NCBI RefSeq assembly: GCF_002902365.1
Contig: NZ_PPQC01000006.1
Coordinates: 1 to 64,000 of the forward strand
Length of the DNA stretch: 64,000 nucleotides
Source of the DNA: Staphylococcus cohnii subsp. cohnii
GTDB lineage: Bacteria; Bacillota; Bacilli; Staphylococcales; Staphylococcaceae
Reading direction: 5' to 3'
The notes under the pieces are model-generated. The model searched no databases. It was not told the DNA's origin and saw only the letters and a list, made by a program, of their open reading frames with translations. Below are positions 19,167-28,473 of this stretch, in pieces; position 1 is the stretch's first letter, and each line of letters starts with the position of its first letter. The position numbers were made by a program, and so were the translations under genes.

Positions 19167-19669
19167 TAGTTCATTGTCACATCTATAATTTTAGTTTCAC
19201 CTTTAGTTACTGAAGTTACATCGTCGGCAATTGCAATTGATGATGTGTTGTCTGAGTTTGTAACAATAATCGGTGAAATAACTGATTTAGCATTTTCTTT
19301 AATATAATCTAAATCAAAACGTAGTAGCGGGTCTCCAACATTAACAATATCGCCACTTTCAACTAATACTTCGAAACCTTCTCCATCCAGTTGTACTGTA
19401 TCTAAACCGATATGAACAAGTAGTTCAAGTTCATTATCAGCTTGTAAACCAATAGCGTGTTTTGTTGGGAAAATATTATCTACTTTACCATTGATTGGAG
19501 AAACAACTTCACCGTCAGTTGGATTCACTCCGAATCCCTCTCCCATCATTTTTTGTGCAAAGACTGGATCTGGAATATCTTCTATTTTTACATACTCTCC
19601 TGTAATAGGTGCATATACACTTGTTTCTTTGTCGACTTCTTTACCTTTACCAAATAATTTTTTAAACAT
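19166..19669 (-). CDS. crr: PTS glucose-type EIIA component
   Basis: The 167-residue protein is a stand-alone EIIA of the glucose family, which passes phosphate from HPr to sugar-specific EIIB domains. '[23 protein letters not shown]' and '[18 protein letters not shown]' include His71 and the phospho-acceptor His86. A short basic N-terminal region precedes the domain. It lies between msrB and yozE. Coupling of a sugar-PTS protein to methionine sulfoxide repair in one operon is conserved in staphylococci, and its logic is unclear. Confidence 0.92.
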   Translation of the reverse strand: MFKKLFGKGKEVDKETSVYAPITGEYVKIEDIPDPVFAQKMMGEGFGVNPTDGEVVSPINGKVDNIFPTKHAIGLQADNELELLVHIGLDTVQLDGEGFEVLVESGDIVNVGDPLLRFDLDYIKENAKSVISPIIVTNSDNTSSIAIADDVTSVTKGETKIIDVTMN

Positions 19670-19683
19670 GTCTTGTTCGCTCC

Positions 19684-20112
19684 TTATTTTTCAAAATGTG
19701 GTATTAAATCTTCATAGCCTAATTCTTCTAGTTTGTCATATGGTATGAATTGAACGGCAGCAGAGTTAATACAATATCTTAAACCACCGCTTTCAGTTGG
19801 ACCATCGTTGAAAACATGTCCTAAATGACTGTTTGCATCTTCAGAGCGTACTTCTGTCCGTACCATACCAAATGTTTTATCAACAAGCTCTATGATTTCT
19901 TCATCATCTAAAGCTTTTGAGAAACTAGGCCAACCACAGTCTGATTCAATTTTTTCTTCTGAAGTAAATAAAGGTTTACCAGAAATTTTATCAACATAAA
20001 TCCCTTTTTCAAAATGATTCCAATACTCATTTTGAAAAGGAGGTTCAGTTCCGTCTTCTTGTGTTACCAAATATTCTATTTCGGTTAAATCGTTTTTATT
20101 TTTTTTAATCAT
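19684..20112 (-). CDS. msrB: Peptide methionine-R-sulfoxide reductase MsrB
   Basis: MsrB reduces R-methionine sulfoxide in oxidised proteins. It has 142 residues. The signatures are '[12 protein letters not shown]', '[24 protein letters not shown]' and '[12 protein letters not shown]', with catalytic Cys114. The two CxxC zinc motifs of many MsrB proteins are missing, so this is the zinc-free form. It overlaps msrA by 8 nt and lies 14 bp before crr. Its partner MsrA repairs the S-form. Confidence 0.95.
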   Translation of the reverse strand: MIKKNKNDLTEIEYLVTQEDGTEPPFQNEYWNHFEKGIYVDKISGKPLFTSEEKIESDCGWPSFSKALDDEEIIELVDKTFGMVRTEVRSEDANSHLGHVFNDGPTESGGLRYCINSAAVQFIPYDKLEELGYEDLIPHFEK

Positions 20113-20632
20113 ATTGTTTCCCCCAATGCTTTTCTATAAAACTTTTACGACCAGAACCACGCTGATATTGCTCATAATGTAGTGGATTCTTTTTATAATA
20201 ATCTTGATGATATGATTCAGCAGCATAAAAGTTTTTGTATGGTTTTATGGGTGTAATTACAGGGTTGTTGAATATTGCCTGCTCATTTAACTCTTGAATT
20301 TTTGCTTCTGCAGCCCTTTTTTGCGCTTCATTATGATAAAAAATAGCTGGTTGATAATGTTCGCCTCTATCAAAAAATTGACCGCCGTTATCCGTAGGAT
20401 CAAAAGTTTTAAAATAAACATCCAAAATGTTTTCGAAGGTAGTGATTTCAGAGTTATATGTGATTTGTACTGCTTCTACATGACCGGTTTGTCCACGGCT
20501 AACATCTTCATAAGAAGGATTTTCAACATGTCCACCACTATAGCCAGAAACAACATTTTCAATGCCTGGATAAGATGTGAATGGTTTTACTAAACACCAG
20601 AAACAACCTCCAGCTAATGTCGCATATGCCAT
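20105..20632 (-). CDS. msrA: Peptide methionine-S-sulfoxide reductase MsrA
   Basis: The 175-residue protein reduces S-methionine sulfoxide. The N-terminal GGCFWC motif carries catalytic Cys10. 'VVSGYSGGHVENPSYEDVSRGQTGHVEAVQI' and 'YHQDYYKKNP' are family hallmarks. It is the first gene of a four-gene operon. AAGGAGG lies close to the ATG (GGAGGTATACCATG). S. aureus carries several msrA genes; this one matches the copy linked to msrB and crr. Confidence 0.95.
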   Translation of the reverse strand: MAYATLAGGCFWCLVKPFTSYPGIENVVSGYSGGHVENPSYEDVSRGQTGHVEAVQITYNSEITTFENILDVYFKTFDPTDNGGQFFDRGEHYQPAIFYHNEAQKRAAEAKIQELNEQAIFNNPVITPIKPYKNFYAAESYHQDYYKKNPLHYEQYQRGSGRKSFIEKHWGKQYD

Positions 20633-20759
20633 GGTATACCTCCTTTTTTTATCTTGTCATTAAGTTATCATTAATTTCAGAGATAAGCTATTAAATTGTT
20701 TTGAAAATTTAACAAATGAAAGCATAATTAAAATGAACCTTAATTTATTATAAATTAGT

Positions 20760-21596
20760 TTATGATTTTAAAACAACTAGACCTATTGCACCTTCTCCAG
20801 TGTGTGTTGAGATTATAGGAGTTGTAACATTTGTATCATATTCAGTGACATTAAATTCTTCAGTAAAATGTTTTTTAATTTTATCCACAAATTCTAAAAT
20901 ATTTGCATGCGCGATACCTATTGATTTAATTTTTTTATCACCTAAAAAAGTGCTGATTTCTTTTTTAAGAAATTGAATACTAGCATTTTGAGTACGAGAA
21001 TTATGAATTAATTCAATTTTACCATCGTCAAGTGTTCCAATTGGTTTAATTTTCATCATATTACCAATTAATCCTTTAGTTTTACTGATTCTACCGCCTT
21101 TGATTAACTGGTTTAATTGACCAATCACGACGTATAATTTTATATTACTTTGTAAATCTGTTATTTTTGAAACAATTTCTTCTGATGAAAGCCCTTGGTT
21201 ATTCCAATCAACTACATGCTGGACTTGATACCCTAATCCAAATGAAATAGATTTTGAGTCTATAACAGTTACTTTGCTATCTGTCATTTGACTTGCTTGT
21301 AACGCAGTCTGATAAGTGCCACTAAGCCCTGATGTCATGTGAATACTAATGATTTCAGAACCATCTTTGCCTAATTCATCATATAATTCGATAAAATTTC
21401 CAATTGCTGGTTGACTCGTTTTTACATCAGCATTTTCTTCCAACTTTTTAATATATTCTTCAGAGGAAATGTCCACTTGATCTACATATGACTTGCCATC
21501 AATAGTTAAATTAAGTGGAATGACATGTATATCATTATCTTGTAAATAAGTATGAGATAAATCTGATGTTGAATCAGTTACAATTTTCATTTTCAT
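20760..21596 (-). CDS. fakB2: DegV family fatty-acid-binding protein, FakB2-type
   Basis: The 278-residue DegV protein binds a fatty acid and presents it to the kinase FakA for phosphorylation during uptake of exogenous fatty acids. '[24 protein letters not shown]', 'TSQPAIGNF', '[16 protein letters not shown]' and '[12 protein letters not shown]' are DegV hallmarks. S. aureus has two: FakB1 for saturated and FakB2 for unsaturated chains. The one beside dfr-thyA is FakB2, and I assign by that synteny. AGGAGGAAATATT precedes the ATG. Confidence 0.88.
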   Translation of the reverse strand: MKMKIVTDSTSDLSHTYLQDNDIHVIPLNLTIDGKSYVDQVDISSEEYIKKLEENADVKTSQPAIGNFIELYDELGKDGSEIISIHMTSGLSGTYQTALQASQMTDSKVTVIDSKSISFGLGYQVQHVVDWNNQGLSSEEIVSKITDLQSNIKLYVVIGQLNQLIKGGRISKTKGLIGNMMKIKPIGTLDDGKIELIHNSRTQNASIQFLKKEISTFLGDKKIKSIGIAHANILEFVDKIKKHFTEEFNVTEYDTNVTTPIISTHTGEGAIGLVVLKS

Positions 21597-21607
21597 AATA
21601 TTTCCTC

Positions 21608-22150
<543 letters not shown>

Positions 22151-22195
22151 TTAAAGTATATATTAAATCATCATTGAAATTAAATATTTTATTAT

Positions 22196-23152
22196 TTATA
22201 CAGCTATTGGTGCCTTAATTGCTGGGTGTGATTCATAATTAACAATTTCTAAATCTTCATAATTAATGTCGAAGATAGAGTCATTTGAATTTATTTTGAG
22301 TTGTGGTGGTGCATAGCTACTACGAGATAATTGTGTTTCAATGGCGTTTATATGATTCGTATAAATATGAGCATCGCCAAATGTGTGTATAAATTCTCCT
22401 ACTTCTAAATCACATTCTTTAGCGATTAAATGTGTCAGTAAACTGTAACTAGCTATGTTAAATGGTACACCTAAAAAGATATCTGCACTTCTTTGGTATA
22501 ATTGGCAGCTTAATTTGCCATCTTGGACATAAAATTGAAACATTGTATGACAAGGTGGTAATGCCATAGTATCAATTTCAGTGGGATTCCATGCTGAAAC
22601 AATATGGCGTCTTGAATTTGGGTTGTTTTTAATTTGTTCGATAACAGTTTTTAACTGATCAAAGTGATTGCCATTTTTATCTTCCCAATCGCGCCATTGT
22701 TTGCCATAAACATTACCTAAATCACCATACTTTTTAGCAAAAGATTCATCGTTTAAAATTTGCTCTTTAAATTTACGCATTTCTTCTTTATATTTTTCAT
22801 TAAATGCCTCATCTGTTTGTGCTCTATGACCAAAATTTGTCATGTCTGGTCCTTTATAATCAACTGAGTTAATATAATTTTCAAACGCCCATTCATTCCA
22901 TATATTATTATTATATTGAAGTAAATATTTAATATTTGTATCACCTTTGATAAACCATAGCAATTCAGTTGCAATCAATTTAAATGATACTTTTTTAGTT
23001 GTTAGCAATGGAAAACCTTTTGACAAATCAAATCTTAATTGATGTCCAAACTTTGAAATCGTACCTGTATTTGTACGGTCTTCTTTTTGTTTTCCTATTT
23101 CTAATATTTCGTTACAAAGATCATGATAGGATTGATCAAATGTATTTAACAT
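22196..23152 (-). CDS. thyA: Thymidylate synthase
   Basis: The enzyme makes dTMP from dUMP with methylene-tetrahydrofolate. It has 318 residues when started at ATG 23152 ([10 protein letters not shown]), which matches the known staphylococcal N-terminus; the frame opens earlier with GTG at 23161. Conserved segments are '[19 protein letters not shown]', '[12 protein letters not shown]' (catalytic Cys) and '[17 protein letters not shown]'. The C-terminus APIAV is the conserved closing residue set. It is followed by dihydrofolate reductase about 100 bp downstream. Confidence 0.97.
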   Translation of the reverse strand: MLNTFDQSYHDLCNEILEIGKQKEDRTNTGTISKFGHQLRFDLSKGFPLLTTKKVSFKLIATELLWFIKGDTNIKYLLQYNNNIWNEWAFENYINSVDYKGPDMTNFGHRAQTDEAFNEKYKEEMRKFKEQILNDESFAKKYGDLGNVYGKQWRDWEDKNGNHFDQLKTVIEQIKNNPNSRRHIVSAWNPTEIDTMALPPCHTMFQFYVQDGKLSCQLYQRSADIFLGVPFNIASYSLLTHLIAKECDLEVGEFIHTFGDAHIYTNHINAIETQLSRSSYAPPQLKINSNDSIFDINYEDLEIVNYESHPAIKAPIAV

Positions 23153-23351
23153 GTCGAACACACGCCTTTCAACAGTAAAGTTATTTTTATTTAATCATAT
23201 TTTAAAATACCAATAATTTAAAGAAAAAACCACTAGTAAAATAAAATTATAATTGGACTTTGAGCATTATATTTATGTATTCAATTAATGATTTGTGTTT
23301 TGAAAGGCTTAGTAACATAAGTCTATTACTCTAAATGTTGTGATAAACACT

Positions 23352-23393
23352 CCAAAGTAAGATCAACTTATTAAATAGTTGATCTTACTTTGG
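23352..23393. repeat. Perfect 17-bp inverted repeat in the thyA upstream gap
   Basis: CCAAAGTAAGATCAACT, 8-nt loop (tattaaat), AGTTGATCTTACTTTGG. There is no T-run on either side, so it is not a standard terminator. It lies in a 378-bp gap (23153-23530) with no supported gene. Terminator, IS end or attenuator cannot be told apart. Confidence 0.6.
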
Positions 23394-23487
23394 GATGGCC
23401 AACTATATCAGTCAAAACAACCTCAATATGTTCATTAATGAAATGCATGATAAGGTCGAAATTATGTATTTAGCATTAAACCAATTT

Positions 23488-23519
23488 AAGGCTGAGACAT
23501 TAATTTATATCTCAGCCTT
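23488..23519 (-). terminator. Hairpin downstream of the bacilliredoxin gene
   Basis: AAGGCTGAGA and TCTCAGCCTT form a perfect 10-bp stem with a 12-nt loop, 12 bp past the stop at 23531. The T-tract is weak on the minus strand. The GGCTGAGACA core is common in staphylococcal terminators. Confidence 0.6.
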
Positions 23520-23530
23520 GGTCTAATTGA

Positions 23531-23968
23531 TTAACTGCAATAATCATCAAATATGTCTTTAATATCCATACAAATATCTTGAATATCTCTACCTTCTATA
23601 TGCTCTCTTGGCATGAAATGTTTTAATTCTTTTCCTTTAAACAAGGCATACGATGGACTAGATGGTACTTGTTGAATGAAAGCGCGCATTGCTTCAGTTG
23701 CTTCTTTATCTTGACCTGCAAATACAGTAACTTTATGGGTTGGTTTTTTTTCGTTTTGTTCTGCAACAGTAACTGCAGCAGGTCTTGCCAATCCTGCAGC
23801 ACAGCCACAAGTTGAATTAATCACGACAAATGTTGTATCATCTTCAGATACATTATTCATAAAGTCATCGACATCATCTGCAGTTTCTAAACTGTTAAAT
23901 TCATGATTAGTTAGTTCGCTTCTCATTTGTGTAGCAAGTTCATTCATATATGCTTCATAAGCATTCAT
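23531..23968 (-). CDS. brxA: Bacilliredoxin BrxA (YphP/YqiW family)
   Basis: The 145-residue thioredoxin-like protein has the atypical CGC active site at Cys54-Gly-Cys56 ('[17 protein letters not shown]'). Bacilliredoxins remove bacillithiol from S-bacillithiolated proteins after oxidative stress. The BrxA/BrxB choice rests on its position beside thyA and cvfC, where S. aureus carries BrxA. Bacillithiol synthesis is represented in this window by bshA at 49578-50726. AGGAG lies before the ATG. Confidence 0.9.
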   Translation of the reverse strand: MNAYEAYMNELATQMRSELTNHEFNSLETADDVDDFMNNVSEDDTTFVVINSTCGCAAGLARPAAVTVAEQNEKKPTHKVTVFAGQDKEATEAMRAFIQQVPSSPSYALFKGKELKHFMPREHIEGRDIQDICMDIKDIFDDYCS

Positions 23969-24004
23969 TTATAACACTCCTATTTTAATTAAATGATAGT
24001 TTCT

Positions 24005-25123
24005 TTAGACATTATTCCTATTAGCAATTTGCTTCCAAACGGAACCTAATGCTTCATCACCATTTTCAATTCTTGTTATAGCCATCTCTATTTGAAGTTT
24101 CACTTCGTATGCTGAATCATCAGCATGTTTGCGTAGTGATTTTAATTGTTCTGGTCCACCTTCATCAAAAATAAACATAGCAGCTCTCCATCTGACTATT
24201 TTGTGAGGGTCATCTAATGCTTTTTCCATTTCTGGTAATGCTTGTTTGAAACCTAAATCACTTAAACAATCACCAGCAGTTCTTCTTACTGCAGGACTTT
24301 TATCGTTTAACCCTTTATAGAGATAAGGAAGTACAATTTCGTCTTCAATCATTCCAAGAAGTATGATAGCTTCACGTCTTAATGGTGTTTTCTGTTCATC
24401 ACTCACAACTTCACCGAGTAACGGTAAATCTTCAATCGTAGGTGTTGGGAATGATTTTAGCATTCTTAAACGTTCTTTCCAACTTTCAGTTGATTGATAT
24501 GTTTCCAAGGTTACATGTTTGTATTTGGTTTCAGGGACTGTAATGTCAGATGCTAAGGCTTCTTCCACGCGTTTTTGTAATTGATCTTTGGGATAGATAG
24601 CTGTTATCTCTTCCACGACATCCTCCATAACCTCGGAGAGCTCACCATAGCGTATACCTAAATCTTCCCATTTACGTTGAAACACAACGTTGTCATCATC
24701 TTTCTGGGCAGCTAACATGCTGTCGACATATATTTCAGGTAATTGTTTACGTTGTTCTTCTGTACTTGTCGTTAGTTTAATTTGATAAGGAATACCTTTG
24801 AACGTTAAAACTTCTGCTTTTATTTCACCGAAATGTTCATCTGGTGGCGTTTCGGAAGTTACTTCGTGTTCGTCTTTTAATGTTGCTGTTACTTTAGGTA
24901 AAACATCTTCCCAATCAAATTTTGGTTTTTTATCTACAGCTAAAAAGTCCATCACATGAAATATAGATTTAACACCATCAATTTCTAAAACATCATTGAT
25001 AAAACCAGGCTGCCCTTCTGCAATTGATGAATAAGTATTAGATTGGCTATCCTCTCTTTTTTCGCTCAATACAATTTTCATTGTATTGGGACTTGGTGTA
25101 GGCTCAACACGTACAATTTCCAT
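24005..25123 (-). CDS. cvfC: Conserved virulence factor C-like protein (NifU-N plus HEAT repeats)
   Basis: The 372-residue protein has an N-terminal Scaffold/NifU-N-like domain (about residues 1-85, '[17 protein letters not shown]'). A middle region follows, then C-terminal PBS/HEAT-like repeats (about 225-345, '[40 protein letters not shown]'). S. aureus CvfC was found as a virulence factor acting with the adjacent thyA locus. The biochemical role is not known. It is directly downstream of a small paralogue of its own N-terminus (25143-25400), which implies duplication. GGAGGGTGCC lies before the ATG. Confidence 0.85.
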   Translation of the reverse strand: MEIVRVEPTPSPNTMKIVLSEKREDSQSNTYSSIAEGQPGFINDVLEIDGVKSIFHVMDFLAVDKKPKFDWEDVLPKVTATLKDEHEVTSETPPDEHFGEIKAEVLTFKGIPYQIKLTTSTEEQRKQLPEIYVDSMLAAQKDDDNVVFQRKWEDLGIRYGELSEVMEDVVEEITAIYPKDQLQKRVEEALASDITVPETKYKHVTLETYQSTESWKERLRMLKSFPTPTIEDLPLLGEVVSDEQKTPLRREAIILLGMIEDEIVLPYLYKGLNDKSPAVRRTAGDCLSDLGFKQALPEMEKALDDPHKIVRWRAAMFIFDEGGPEQLKSLRKHADDSAYEVKLQIEMAITRIENGDEALGSVWKQIANRNNV

Positions 25124-25142
25124 AAAGGCACCCTCCTTATTT

Positions 25143-25400
25143 TTATATTTCTTCTAAAGCTTTTGTTATATTTGGTAAAAGTGTATCCCAATCTGCATCT
25201 GAATTTTTATCAACTGAGATAAAATTCATTGCTTGAAATATAGATTTGACACCATCAACTTCTAATACTGCGTTGATGAAATCTGGTTGGTCTTCTTTAA
25301 CTTTTGTATACGTATTAGGTTTGTTATCACCACTATCTAATTTTAAATCAATTTTCATCGTATTTGGATTTGGTGTTGTAGCCACATTTAATATTTCCAT
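25143..25400 (-). CDS. Small NifU-N-like domain protein, paralogue of the CvfC N-terminus
   Basis: From ATG 25400 (after AAAAAGGAG) this gives 85 residues. '[14 protein letters not shown]', '[27 protein letters not shown]' and 'DWDTLLPNI' align closely with residues 7-85 of the adjacent CvfC. The domain is related to the NifU/Nfu N-terminal fold but has no cysteine, so iron-sulfur binding is not supported. It lies 20 bp upstream of cvfC and 16 bp after a zinc-finger gene, so the three form one operon. The longer frame to 25430 overlaps that gene. Confidence 0.8.
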   Translation of the reverse strand: MEILNVATTPNPNTMKIDLKLDSGDNKPNTYTKVKEDQPDFINAVLEVDGVKSIFQAMNFISVDKNSDADWDTLLPNITKALEEI

Positions 25401-25416
25401 AATCGTATGCTCCTTT

Positions 25417-25611
25417 TTATTGTAATTCATTACCGATTTGTTTTATTTGTTTACCTACTGAACATTCATTTATACAAAAATGATGTGCTTGTGTTTTACC
25501 GTTTGTATTTTTAACATGACGCTTTAATAAACACGCTTTACAATATGTGTTCATCAATTGGTCTATGGCGTCAATTGCCTCTTTTTCAGAATAGGTTAGA
25601 ATACGCTTCAC
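25417..25611 (-). CDS. Zinc-finger domain protein (C2HCIx2C type)
   Basis: The 64-residue protein carries Cys/His clusters 'YCKACLLKRH', 'HHFCINECSVG' matching the zf-C2HCIx2C family of small Firmicute proteins. The function is unknown. It is the first gene of the operon with the NifU-N-like protein and CvfC. The start codon is an alternative or the ATG at 25611; the region upstream is AT-rich and holds divergent promoter signals for the transporter at 25864. Confidence 0.75.
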   Translation of the reverse strand: MKRILTYSEKEAIDAIDQLMNTYCKACLLKRHVKNTNGKTQAHHFCINECSVGKQIKQIGNELQ

Positions 25612-25816
25612 GCTCCTGTATTTCTAAAAATGAATTATAAGTACCCAATTAACTAATTTATTATAAGATTTGAGACTTGATGACATTATATCATTTGTAA
25701 CAATGATTGTTTAATCATTAATTTGAAATACAGTATCAGTGAAAATATTTGATAATTATTTGTAATTTGAACTTGCTTTTTTACAATTTTTTAGTAAAAT
25801 AATGTAGTTGTTTATT

Positions 25817-25856
25817 TTGCGGTTTCTAAACACCCGCATTATCAAAATTTAGGAGG
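25817..25856 (+). promoter_or_regulatory. Candidate preQ1-I riboswitch
   Basis: TGCGG (25818-25822) pairs with CCGCA (25834-25838) to make P1. The loop TTTCTAAACAC contains CTAAA (25826-25830), which can pair with TTTAG (25848-25852) in the A-rich 3' tail to make the P2 pseudoknot. The tail overlaps the AGGAGG ribosome site of the next gene, so ligand binding would hide it (translational control). The sequence pattern TTCTA...ACACCC and CAAAA matches class I preQ1 aptamers. The downstream gene is a queuosine-precursor transporter, which fits. Confidence 0.78.
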
Positions 25857-25863
25857 AATTAAA

Positions 25864-26568
25864 TTGTTTAATGAAATATTTGGCGTTATTACTTTTTTAG
25901 TAACTTTCATATTATTGGTTACTATGTATCGTTTGTTTGGTAAACATGGTTTGATTGCGTGGATCGCTATTGGCACTATTATAGCCAATATTCAAGTTAT
26001 TAAAACAATCGATATTTTTACTATTTCAGCAACACTGGGAAATGTTATGTTTGTATCAATCTATTTAGCAACTGATATTTTAAATGATATCTACGGGCGT
26101 AAAATAGCTAAACGTGCAGTTTGGCTGGGTTTTTGTTCAACGTTGGTAATGATTATAGTGATGCAATTTTCACTTCATTTCACACCTTCTCCAGTAGACA
26201 ATACACAAAAAGCATTAGAATCTATTTTTAATATTGTTCCAAGGATTGCTTTAGGTTCTGTTATAGCATATATCATCGGACAACATTTAGATGTTTTGCT
26301 TTTCTCATTAATCAAAAAGGTGTTCAGTTCTGATAAAACATTTATTATAAGAGCTTATGGTAGTACGATTTTAAGTAATATAGTAGATACTGCACTATTT
26401 GTTATCATTGCCTTTTTAGGCGCAATGCCAAATGAAGCGGTACTTGAAATCTTTATTACAACGTATTTGTTAAAAATAATTTCTACTATATTTAATGTTC
26501 CTTTTGGTTATTGGGCTAAATCAATGTACCGAAGAGGAAAGATCCAGAAGTTAGATGAAGGTTATTAA
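25864..26568 (+). CDS. Queuosine precursor transporter (VUT/YhhQ family)
   Basis: The 234-residue integral membrane protein has about six membrane segments. The family signature is 'VFVSIYLATDILNDIYGRKIAKRAVWLGF' (seen from residue 63). VUT proteins import preQ0 or preQ1 for the tRNA modification queuosine. The start is TTG at 25864, 7 nt after AGGAGG. A preQ1-I-like riboswitch covers the ribosome site. A bidirectional terminator follows at 26599-26642. Substrate is inferred from family plus riboswitch. Confidence 0.9.
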   Translation: MFNEIFGVITFLVTFILLVTMYRLFGKHGLIAWIAIGTIIANIQVIKTIDIFTISATLGNVMFVSIYLATDILNDIYGRKIAKRAVWLGFCSTLVMIIVMQFSLHFTPSPVDNTQKALESIFNIVPRIALGSVIAYIIGQHLDVLLFSLIKKVFSSDKTFIIRAYGSTILSNIVDTALFVIIAFLGAMPNEAVLEIFITTYLLKIISTIFNVPFGYWAKSMYRRGKIQKLDEGY

Positions 26569-26598
26569 TTTTTAATAAAGTGTTTTAATATAACTTAT

Positions 26599-26642
26599 GA
26601 AAAAACCCGTAAATGAATTTCAAATTCATATACGGGTTTTTA
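26599..26642 (+). terminator. Bidirectional terminator after the queuosine transporter
   Basis: AAAAACCCGTA and TACGGGTTTTT form an 11-bp stem with an inner ATGAATTT/AAATTCAT pairing. It lies between two convergent genes and can serve both. Confidence 0.85.
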
Positions 26643-26664
26643 TATTTTAAGTATTTTAATATAA

Positions 26665-27219
26665 TTATAAAATTTCCATTATCTTATCTTTTAAGTAATT
26701 GAAGGTGTGATACCCCTCAGTTTCTAAAAAGTGACCATTATGATTAATATAATGTGTTTTGACATTTAATTGACTTGATAACCAATCAGTCGCGTCTATA
26801 TTCACTACTGGATCATTTGTAGCACCAATTGTAATAATGTGACGTGCGTTTAAATTATTGATGTTAATACAGGTGTTATCTATATATTGATTTAGTTCAG
26901 GTATGTTGGACAATTTTTCGTTAAAACCAGAAATTAGAAAAAGCCCTTTTATTTTTGAATTAGCCTTAAAAGAAGTTAAATAATGTAATATTGAAATGAC
27001 GCCTAAACTATGCGCAACGATAATTGTTTCTGAATTCAATTTATTTTGTATGTTATTATCAATGGCCTGACACCATGAATCGAGTTCAGGATGATCGGAA
27101 TTTGGTAAATATACAATTTCAACATTATAACCATATGGCTTCATCTGTGAGGCTAACCATTGAAACCAATGACTTTTTGTACTGGCTTGATAGCCATGAA
27201 TAATAAACATGTTTTTCAA
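26665..27219 (-). CDS. Serine alpha/beta hydrolase, RBBP9/YdeN family
   Basis: The 184-residue protein matches the RBBP9-like serine hydrolase family. Nucleophile elbow Ser is in 'IIVAHSLGVISI'. The N-terminal 'FIIHGYQASTKSHWFQWLASQ' is the oxyanion strand, and the C-terminal 'NHNGHFL' supplies the catalytic His. The Asp is likely in 'TNDPVVNIDA'. The natural substrate is unknown. It is convergent with the transporter and divergent from the RNase H-like gene. Confidence 0.85.
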   Translation of the reverse strand: MKNMFIIHGYQASTKSHWFQWLASQMKPYGYNVEIVYLPNSDHPELDSWCQAIDNNIQNKLNSETIIVAHSLGVISILHYLTSFKANSKIKGLFLISGFNEKLSNIPELNQYIDNTCININNLNARHIITIGATNDPVVNIDATDWLSSQLNVKTHYINHNGHFLETEGYHTFNYLKDKIMEIL

Positions 27220-27381
27220 TTAAGATCATCCTTTGTATATATTAATTTTGTGCATTTTTATTAACTGTAATAGCTTACGTTATTTTGATATAATTTCCAA
27301 GAAAAATATATCTACATGATTATGCTTATTTATGCTCTTTTGTTAATATAAAATTAACTTATTAAATTTGAAGGTGAATTT

Positions 27382-27792
27382 ATGGCGAAAATATATTTTG
27401 ATGCAGCGACAGCAGGTAATCCGGGTCAAAGCGCATGCTCTATAGTTATTATTACTGAGCAAGAACGATTTCATTATGACTTTGATTTAGGAATTTTAGA
27501 TAATCATAGCGCAGAATGGGCAGCTTTTGTATTTGCATTGGAATGTGCAAAACATCATGGAATCACTATAGCACTCGTATACACTGATTCGAAATTAATA
27601 GAAGATAGTATGAACAAAGGACAAGTGAAAAATAAACAGTTCATAAATTACTACCATAAAATAAAAATATTAGAATCGTCTTTTGATTTATTATTTGTTA
27701 AATGGGTTCCAAGAAATCAAAATAAAGAAGCAAATCATCATGCTAAAAATGCCTTATATAAAATCACAAAAACGGCTGAAAAAAAGCGTTAA
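27382..27792 (+). CDS. RNase HI-like protein
   Basis: The 136-residue protein has the RNase H fold. Acidic residues Asp7 ('YFDAATAGNPG'), Glu45 ('SAEWAAF') and Asp69 ('VYTDSKLI') match the catalytic DED. The fourth carboxylate, usually Asp in 'EADxLA', is Asn118 in 'NKEANHHAK'. Homologues in related bacteria share this as far as I recall, so activity may be altered or use another residue. AAGGTG lies before the ATG. It is monocistronic. Confidence 0.85.
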   Translation: MAKIYFDAATAGNPGQSACSIVIITEQERFHYDFDLGILDNHSAEWAAFVFALECAKHHGITIALVYTDSKLIEDSMNKGQVKNKQFINYYHKIKILESSFDLLFVKWVPRNQNKEANHHAKNALYKITKTAEKKR

Positions 27793-28067
27793 AACAATAA
27801 ATTATTGTCAAAAATAATGTCTCAATGATAGATAACTAGTAAGTTATAAAGAGCGTATTTCTATTTAAAATCTTAAGACATTAACTTTTTAGTTGTTGGT
27901 GTTAATAACTAATCTTTTGCATTTATAACACCTTTTTAATGCAAATTGTCCAAAACAATTGTATGAGCAATTATTATGTAAATTATATCTTAGGCAAGTA
28001 TGCATGATTAAAAGCATTCGATATTAATTATTAGGGAGTTTGGAATATTAACCCTTTAAAATAGCAT

Positions 28068-28214
28068 TCAAGTGAGTTGATTCAATTCATTTGAGCGCTT
28101 CTTTTTATTCAATACTTCGTATTGTTGACTCGCTTTCTTAAACACTAATCTCAAACTGTAGTCTTCAACTTGTCCTACTCCCTCAAGCGTCTCACCAAAA
28201 TACGACGCATTCAT
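28068..28214 (-). other. Short unassigned reading frame or remnant
   Basis: The minus strand encodes 48 residues beginning MNASYFGETLEGVGQ and ending with Gln-Leu-Thr. The frame stays open about 23 codons further upstream without a ribosome site. Its composition looks protein-like ('VEDYSLRLVFKKASQQYEVL'), unlike random AT-rich sequence. I do not recognise a family. It lies in a 681-bp gap next to a transposase remnant and may be part of the same scar. Confidence 0.35.
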
Positions 28215-28267
28215 ATTATATTTGTCACGACATGTTAAAGAAATCGTTGAAATAATCGCTAAAAAAT

Positions 28268-28396
28268 GTATTTAATGAATGCAAACACGTCAAAAGAGAA
28301 CTTGGCTTTGCATTAATGGTACTTAATATAAGAAAAGTAGTAGCTCAACATGCTAACTATAATCAAAAATTAATGAAAAAGACAATTTCTATATAA
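28268..28396 (+). pseudogene. IS1182-type transposase C-terminal remnant
   Basis: The plus strand reads VFNECKHVKRELGFALMVLN then IRKVVAQHANYNQKLMKK before a stop. 'ELGFALMVLNIRK' is the ending of IS1182/IS1272-type transposases. The rest of the element is missing. Its tail overlaps the terminator hairpin at 28376-28418. Confidence 0.65.
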
Positions 28397-28418
28397 ATTT
28401 AATAGAAATTGTCTTTTT
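28376..28418 (-). terminator. Terminator of the dynamin-exonuclease operon (bidirectional)
   Basis: AAAAAGACAATTTCTAT and ATAGAAATTGTCTTTTT form a 17-bp perfect stem with a 9-nt loop. It lies 56 bp past the exonuclease stop. Confidence 0.85.
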
Positions 28419-28473
28419 CATTTGTCCAACAACTTTATGTCCCAGGATTGTTAACTTTAAGAATGTATTTTAT

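Noticed and set aside
23396-23524. A 43-codon plus-strand frame (MANYISQNNLNMF...)
   Set aside because: It has no ribosome site, and its end overlaps the terminator hairpin at 23488-23519. I could not match it to a transposase or other family.
27898-27932. GGTGTTA...TAACACC followed by TTTTT after the RNase H-like gene
   Set aside because: A 7-bp stem with a loop of about 21 nt is too weak to list as a terminator.
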